A DNA stretch of 64,000 nt from Nelumbo lutea (Eukaryota; Streptophyta; Magnoliopsida; Proteales; Nelumbonaceae). A program made the translations under genes and the position numbers. Position 1 is the stretch's first letter. The number at the start of each line of letters is the position of its first letter. The notes under the pieces were generated by a model. The model worked only from the letters and a program-made list of their open reading frames with translations, was not told the origin of the DNA and did no database searches. Location: contig JAKGHH010000006.1 in the NCBI GenBank assembly GCA_022828595.1, forward strand, positions 16,798,499-16,862,498, in the 5' to 3' direction. Shown here one piece after another: positions 59,831 through 64,000 of the stretch.

Positions 59831-61233
59831 GCTTTTATTTTCAATAGTCATTTTATGTACATTTAATAGCATTTTCTGTGGAAATAGTTTGCTTTCCTTC
59901 ATTTTACATGTAATCAAATGGAAATGTTTAATTATTCATTTTGTGAGATTATATTCTAGTTTCTTTCTATTGTTTTCTTATTTGTTAGGCTTCAATCACA
60001 CACATGATGGTATATGCTTTCCTTTTTCCCCTTTTTCTAGGACAAAAACAGGGCTCAGCCCCAATAGTTTCTGATTTTTTTTCTTCTTTTTCTTCTCATG
60101 AATATGTTGATTTTCTATGATGGGTCTTAATTGTAACATGATTTCAAACAATTTGGGGGATAGAAAGTGGGGGAAAAGTCACCACTTTGAGGTGATTGGC
60201 ACCTTATCATTCTTGTAAACATATCTAATTCTTTTTTCAAATCAATAAAGTTACATGTGAACCAAAAAAACGAAGTTACATTATACCAATAAAAAATATG
60301 TTAATTCTCTATGTTTTAATATGCAGTTTATAATTTTAATGAAGATTATTAATAATTACTAATGAAAGATGGTTGTTGGTTGCTATAGAACCTAGGGAAT
60401 TATCCAATTCAAGATTTTTATTTAAAAACCCATTGCCTAGGGAATGCTGAGGCGCCCACCTAGGCAACAAGGAGCCCCCCCTATTGCCTAGCCTTGCCTT
60501 GGCACTTTAACAACCATGACAATACTACAGTCAAAAAACAAGGGTTTCACCATTGAAACTCTGCTAGTGTGAGCTTGTCTTAAACTGCCAGTCCCAAGCC
60601 TAAAGGAGGGTTGCATCAGGTTGGCAACCAGCATTAAAACTTTTGTCAAACCTTCATGAATATAGATCCTATCATAGTTGTCAAGGCATCTAGGCAATTC
60701 TGGGTGACACTAGGGCACCTAGTTGCCTAGGCTGTAAAAATTTTATAATATAAGGAATTGGCTTTTGGCTAATTCCCTAGTTTTATATACCATTCAACAT
60801 GCATATTAATTGAAACAATAGCAAGTCTCTTTATTAAGAACATTAAATTTCCTCTAAAAACAAGGCAAATTATCATATCTAAAAGATAAAAATCATTCAA
60901 AATATATTAATTTCATTATTTTCAAAAATAATACTACTATAATAAGTATTTAATAGAGCAATTTCATATCAATTAGCAACTAAAGAAGGCTATTTAACTT
61001 TGTAAGATAAAAAATCAACAGGAAAGTAAAATAGAAAAAAAAAAGGATGGAGTTGCTACTTTATTTAATTGATGAGAGGGAAAGAGAATAGAAAAAAAAA
61101 ACCTCTCTATACTTCAATTTATTTACTCTTTCTTCTCTTTTCAAAACCCTTCAATCTTTTAAATTTCAAAAATAAAACATTAAAGCAAAGTAGAAATGAT
61201 ATATATAGTTTATAATAGAACGTATTAACACAC
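59831..61233. other. AT-rich spacer with MITE debris, no gene recognised
   Basis: Near 60430-60740 lie 'ttgcctaggg', 'ggcgcccacctaggca' and 'tcaaggcatctaggcaa' blocks in inverted positions. They resemble the common plant MITE with 'ggcgcctaggcg' ends, in decayed form. The rest is AT-rich without coding content. Confidence 0.5.
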
Positions 61234-61574
61234 TGTCGACAAGATATGATTTGCGGCAAATTAAGAAAGATATGATTTGCTGCAAATTTAGAAAGATTTG
61301 ATTTGATTGATTACAGATTTGAATAAATTTAGGAAAGATTAGATTTGAATAAAATTAGGAAAGTCATATCCTAGGATTAAGGGAAAGATTTAATCAATCC
61401 CTAATTGTGAGAGATTCTAGGAGTAATTGAGAGAGACCCTAGGAGTTTGTCTCTCCTATCTTTTCTTATTTAAGTTGTATGCTCAACATGTTTTATCAAC
61501 ACATTATCAATATAGAAGTATTTCTTTTTCTCTCCCTCTTCATTTCTTCTTCTCTTCCTCTTTATTTTTCCACA
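61234..61574 (+). repeat. Copia 5' LTR
   Basis: Starts TGTCGACAAGATATG and ends TTTTTCCACA directly before the primer site. It has a pyrimidine-rich 3' part. The start is inferred from TGT...ACA symmetry because the partner LTR is outside the window. Confidence 0.65.
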
Positions 61575-61586
61575 TGGTATCAGAGC
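61575..61586 (+). other. Primer binding site, initiator tRNA-Met
   Basis: TGGTATCAGAGC, an exact complement to the 3' end of plant initiator tRNA-Met, immediately follows the LTR. Confidence 0.95.
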
Positions 61587-61690
61587 TTTAGGGTTTGATC
61601 ATGAATTTTAAGGCCGCCATGGTTGGCTTTGGTTCAGCCTCTTCGGATGCTACCAGTGGTGTGACATCTTTGGAGGGAGGTATTTAGTCA

Positions 61691-62610
61691 ATGGCCATCT
61701 CTCTCTCTGAGAATTCTCTTCAGATTACCATTCACAAATTGAATGGAAAGAATTATCTTGAGTGGTCTCAGTCCGTGCGGTTGGTGATCAACGACAAAGG
61801 GAAACTCGACTATTTGAATGGCGAAGTAAAACCGCCAACCACTGATGATCCAAAGTACAGGCAGTGGCGTTCTGAAAATTCTATGGTTACCACCTGGCTG
61901 ATCAACTCTATGGATCCTGTGGTTGGAAAACCATTCATGTTCCTGCTGACTACTCGTGATGTGTGGGAAGCTGTTAGGGAAACCTATTCAGATCTGGACA
62001 ATCATTCACAACTGTTCGAACTGAATACCCAAATGTGGAAGATGCAGCAAGGTAAGTGTGACGTAACTGCTTATTATAATGAGCTGATGGCTGTTTGGCA
62101 GGAGCTGGATTTATTTGAAGAAGAATGGGAAAGTCCGAGTGACAGTGCTCGGTACAAAAAAAAAGATAGAAAGAGGCCGAGTCTTTGTCTTCTTGGCTGG
62201 TTTGAATAAAGAACTCGATGAGGTTCGGGGACGTATCTTAGGGTGAAAGCCCTTGCCTACTATAAGAGAAGTTTTTTCAGAAGTGCGTAGAGAAGAAGCA
62301 CAGCGGCAAGTGATGTTGAAGAATGTTAATGAAACAAAAACTGAGAATGAAATGTCCACTCTTGTGGTTCGAGGTGCAGACGTAGATGGAGATAAATGAG
62401 GAGGAAAGCAAAGGCCTTGGTGTGATCATTGTAAAAAGCCATGGCATACTCGGGAAACTTGCTGGAAGCTGCACGGAAAGCCAGTAGGTTGGAACAAAAA
62501 ATCAGACAGTGACAACAAGTCAGGGGGAGATGTCCGTGCGCTTCAAGTAAGCAATTCGGATCCAGGGCAGCAATCATCCTCGGAGTCACTTCCTTTCACA
62601 AAAGAACAAA
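61691..62610 (+). pseudogene. Copia gag with CCHC zinc knuckle, frameshifted
   Basis: The frame opens MAISLSENSLQITIHKLNGK and continues NYLEWSQSVRLVI, WLINSMDPVVG and VWEAVRETYSD, the UBN2-type gag core. At 62156-62164 a run of nine A's coincides with loss of frame. Gag text continues in another frame (RVFVFLAGLNKELDEVRGRI). Two stops follow near 62244 and 62398. The zinc knuckle WCDHCKKPWHTRETCWK (C-x2-C-x4-H-x4-C) is intact at about 62421-62463. Confidence 0.88.
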
Positions 62611-62627
62611 TAGAGCACTTATATAAA

Positions 62628-62969
62628 ATGTTTCAATCTCAATCGTTAAGAAACTCTAACCCATCCTACTCTCAATCCCAGTCAAGTAATTTTTTCATTG
62701 CGGCCATTGCTTGTACCAAATCTAATGGCTCCTGGATATTAGATTCAGGTGCTAATGATCATATGACCGGCACTTCACAATTCTTCTCTTCATATACTCC
62801 TTGTGCAGGGAATCAAAAGGTTAAAATTGCAGATGGTTCCTTTGCTATTGTTGCTGGGAAAGGAACTGTGTCTATTTATCCTCTAAATCTTAAAGATGTT
62901 CTACATGTTCCTAACCTATCATACAATCTGTTATCTGTCAGCAAACTAACCCATGATCATAATTGTTGA
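62628..62969 (+). pseudogene. Copia protease
   Basis: The frame contains SWILDSGANDHMTG with the catalytic D-S-G at 62742-62750. VKIADGSFAIVAGKG and LKDVLHVPNLSYNLLSVSKL follow. A single TGA at 62967-62969 separates it from the next domain, which continues in the same frame. The element is otherwise conserved here. Confidence 0.9.
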
Positions 62970-64000
62970 GTTAATTTTTGGTATTCTTGTTGTGAATTTC
63001 AAGATTTAACCTCGGGGAAGATGATTGGGAGTGCTAAACTGGATGGTGGCCTCTACCTCTTTAATAAAGGATTAACCTTTGGAAGGCAAGACCGACAAAC
63101 TATTTTCTGCTCTATCTCGGTTTCTAGTGATAGTGAAGTTTTGTTATGGCATTATCGGTTAGGACATCCTAGCTTTCAATATTTAAAACATCTATTTCCC
63201 AAGTTATTCATGAATAAAAATCATTTGTGTTTTAAGTGTGAATCTTGTGAATTAGCAAAACATCATCGTGCTGTTTTTCCGTCCCAACCATATAAAAAAT
63301 CAAAACCATTTACCATGATTCACAGTGATGTTTGGGATCCTTCTAGAGTAACAACTCTTTCTGGAAAGCATTGGTTCATTACTTTTATTGATGATCATAC
63401 TAGGGTCACTTGGGTTTTCCTTTTAAAAGAGAAATCAGATGCTGAAACTGTGTTTAAAACTTTCTATAACATGGTTCAAACACAATTTCAGACTTAGATT
63501 AAAATTTTTCGAACTGATAATGGAAAGGAATTTTTTAACAATGTGTTAGGGAATTTTTTTGCTGAGAAAGGAATTGTACACCAAAGTTCGTGTAATAATA
63601 CACCTCAACAAAATGGGGTGGCTGAAAGGAAAAACAAACATCTCCTTGAAGCTGCTAGAGCCCTAAGTTTTCAAACTAAGGTTCCTAAGTATCTTTGGGG
63701 AGAAGCCGTTTTAACAGCCACTTATTTGATTAACAGACTGCCTACACAAATTTTGGATTTTAAAACACCCATACAGGTTTTCATTGACTGTTTTCCAAAC
63801 TCTCGGCTAGTGACAAACATTCCCTTAAAAATTTTTGGAAGTGTGGCCTTTGTTCATAACCATGATCCTAAACGTTCAAAACTTGATCCAAAAGCACATA
63901 AATGTATTTTTGTAGGCTATCCCACTAATCAGAGAGGTTACAAATGCTTTGATCCAGTTTTGAAAATGATGTTTGTGACTATGGATGTCACATTCTTTGA
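62970..64000 (+). pseudogene. Copia GAG-pre-integrase and integrase, partial at the window edge
   Basis: The GAG-pre-integrase part has LLWHYRLGHPSFQYLKHLFP and CESCELAKHH, which gives the HHCC zinc-binding motif. The catalytic core has IHSDVW and FIDDHTR, then a TAG stop at 63495-63497 after MVQTQFQT, then FRTDNGKEFF and NGVAERKNKHLLE. The second Asp (63516) and the Glu (63624) lie 36 codons apart, the expected D-35-E spacing. GEAVLTATYLINRLP and KCIFVGYPTNQRGYKCF follow in the same frame to the edge. Confidence 0.92.

Larger units (their letters stand above)
61234..64000 (+). mobile_element. Copia LTR retrotransposon, plus strand, continues past the right edge
   Basis: The order is LTR, primer site, gag, CCHC zinc knuckle, protease, GAG-pre-integrase and integrase; reverse transcriptase, RNase H and the 3' LTR would follow outside the window. 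Damage is light: one frame shift in gag and a few stops. It is therefore younger or better preserved than the Copia at 11-21 kb, and of a different family. Confidence 0.9.

Overview
The window is plant nuclear DNA from an angiosperm. It is AT-rich and gene-poor, with spliceosomal introns, a cytosolic ribosomal protein gene, an auxin response factor gene, and dense layers of plant transposable elements (Copia, Gypsy, L1 and RTE LINEs, hAT, MULEs and many MITE-like elements). Species and major clade cannot be fixed from this sequence alone.

Two host genes are well supported, both on the minus strand. At the left edge (953-1451) are the first two coding exons of an AUXIN RESPONSE FACTOR, closest to the ARF5/MONOPTEROS type; the rest lies beyond the window. 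Its 5' leader and promoter occupy about 1452-2550. At 35918-38183 is a complete two-exon gene for 60S ribosomal protein L8 (uL2).

Almost everything else is transposon-derived. 2.5-11 kb: intergenic DNA with small inverted-repeat elements, a stretch that looks organellar (about 8.0-8.35 kb) and a 3' fragment of an RTE-type LINE. 11.0-20.9 kb: a decayed Copia element on the minus strand, with both LTRs, a tRNA-iMet primer site and a polypurine tract, interrupted in its reverse transcriptase by an hAT-like MITE with an exact 8-bp target duplication. 21.3-23.9 kb: a non-autonomous MULE with long terminal inverted repeats and an exact 9-bp target duplication, carrying a fragment of a PPR gene (a Pack-MULE). 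24.7-29.5 kb: a decayed hAT transposon with a BED-finger transposase. 29.6-35.6 kb: several hAT MITEs (two with exact 8-bp target duplications), an older hAT relic and a small MULE.

39.4-49.8 kb: a Gypsy composite. A Tat-like element (LTR, tRNA-Asp-like primer site, gag, protease, reverse transcriptase) runs in frame into an Athila-like protease/3' end/LTR, then returns to a Tat-type integrase, then to a fragment of the same Copia LTR family seen at 11-21 kb, and finally to another Gypsy 3' end. 50.3-53.5 kb: a second MULE with an exact 9-bp target duplication. 54.0-57.2 kb: more hAT-like elements and tandem repeats. 57.3-59.4 kb: a 5'-truncated L1-type LINE with a 16-bp target duplication, inserted into one copy of an older tandem duplication. 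61.2 kb to the right edge: a 5' LTR, primer site, gag, protease and integrase of a second, younger-looking Copia element on the plus strand.

No CRISPR array, rRNA, tRNA gene or operon was seen. All repeat calls rest on alignment by eye.
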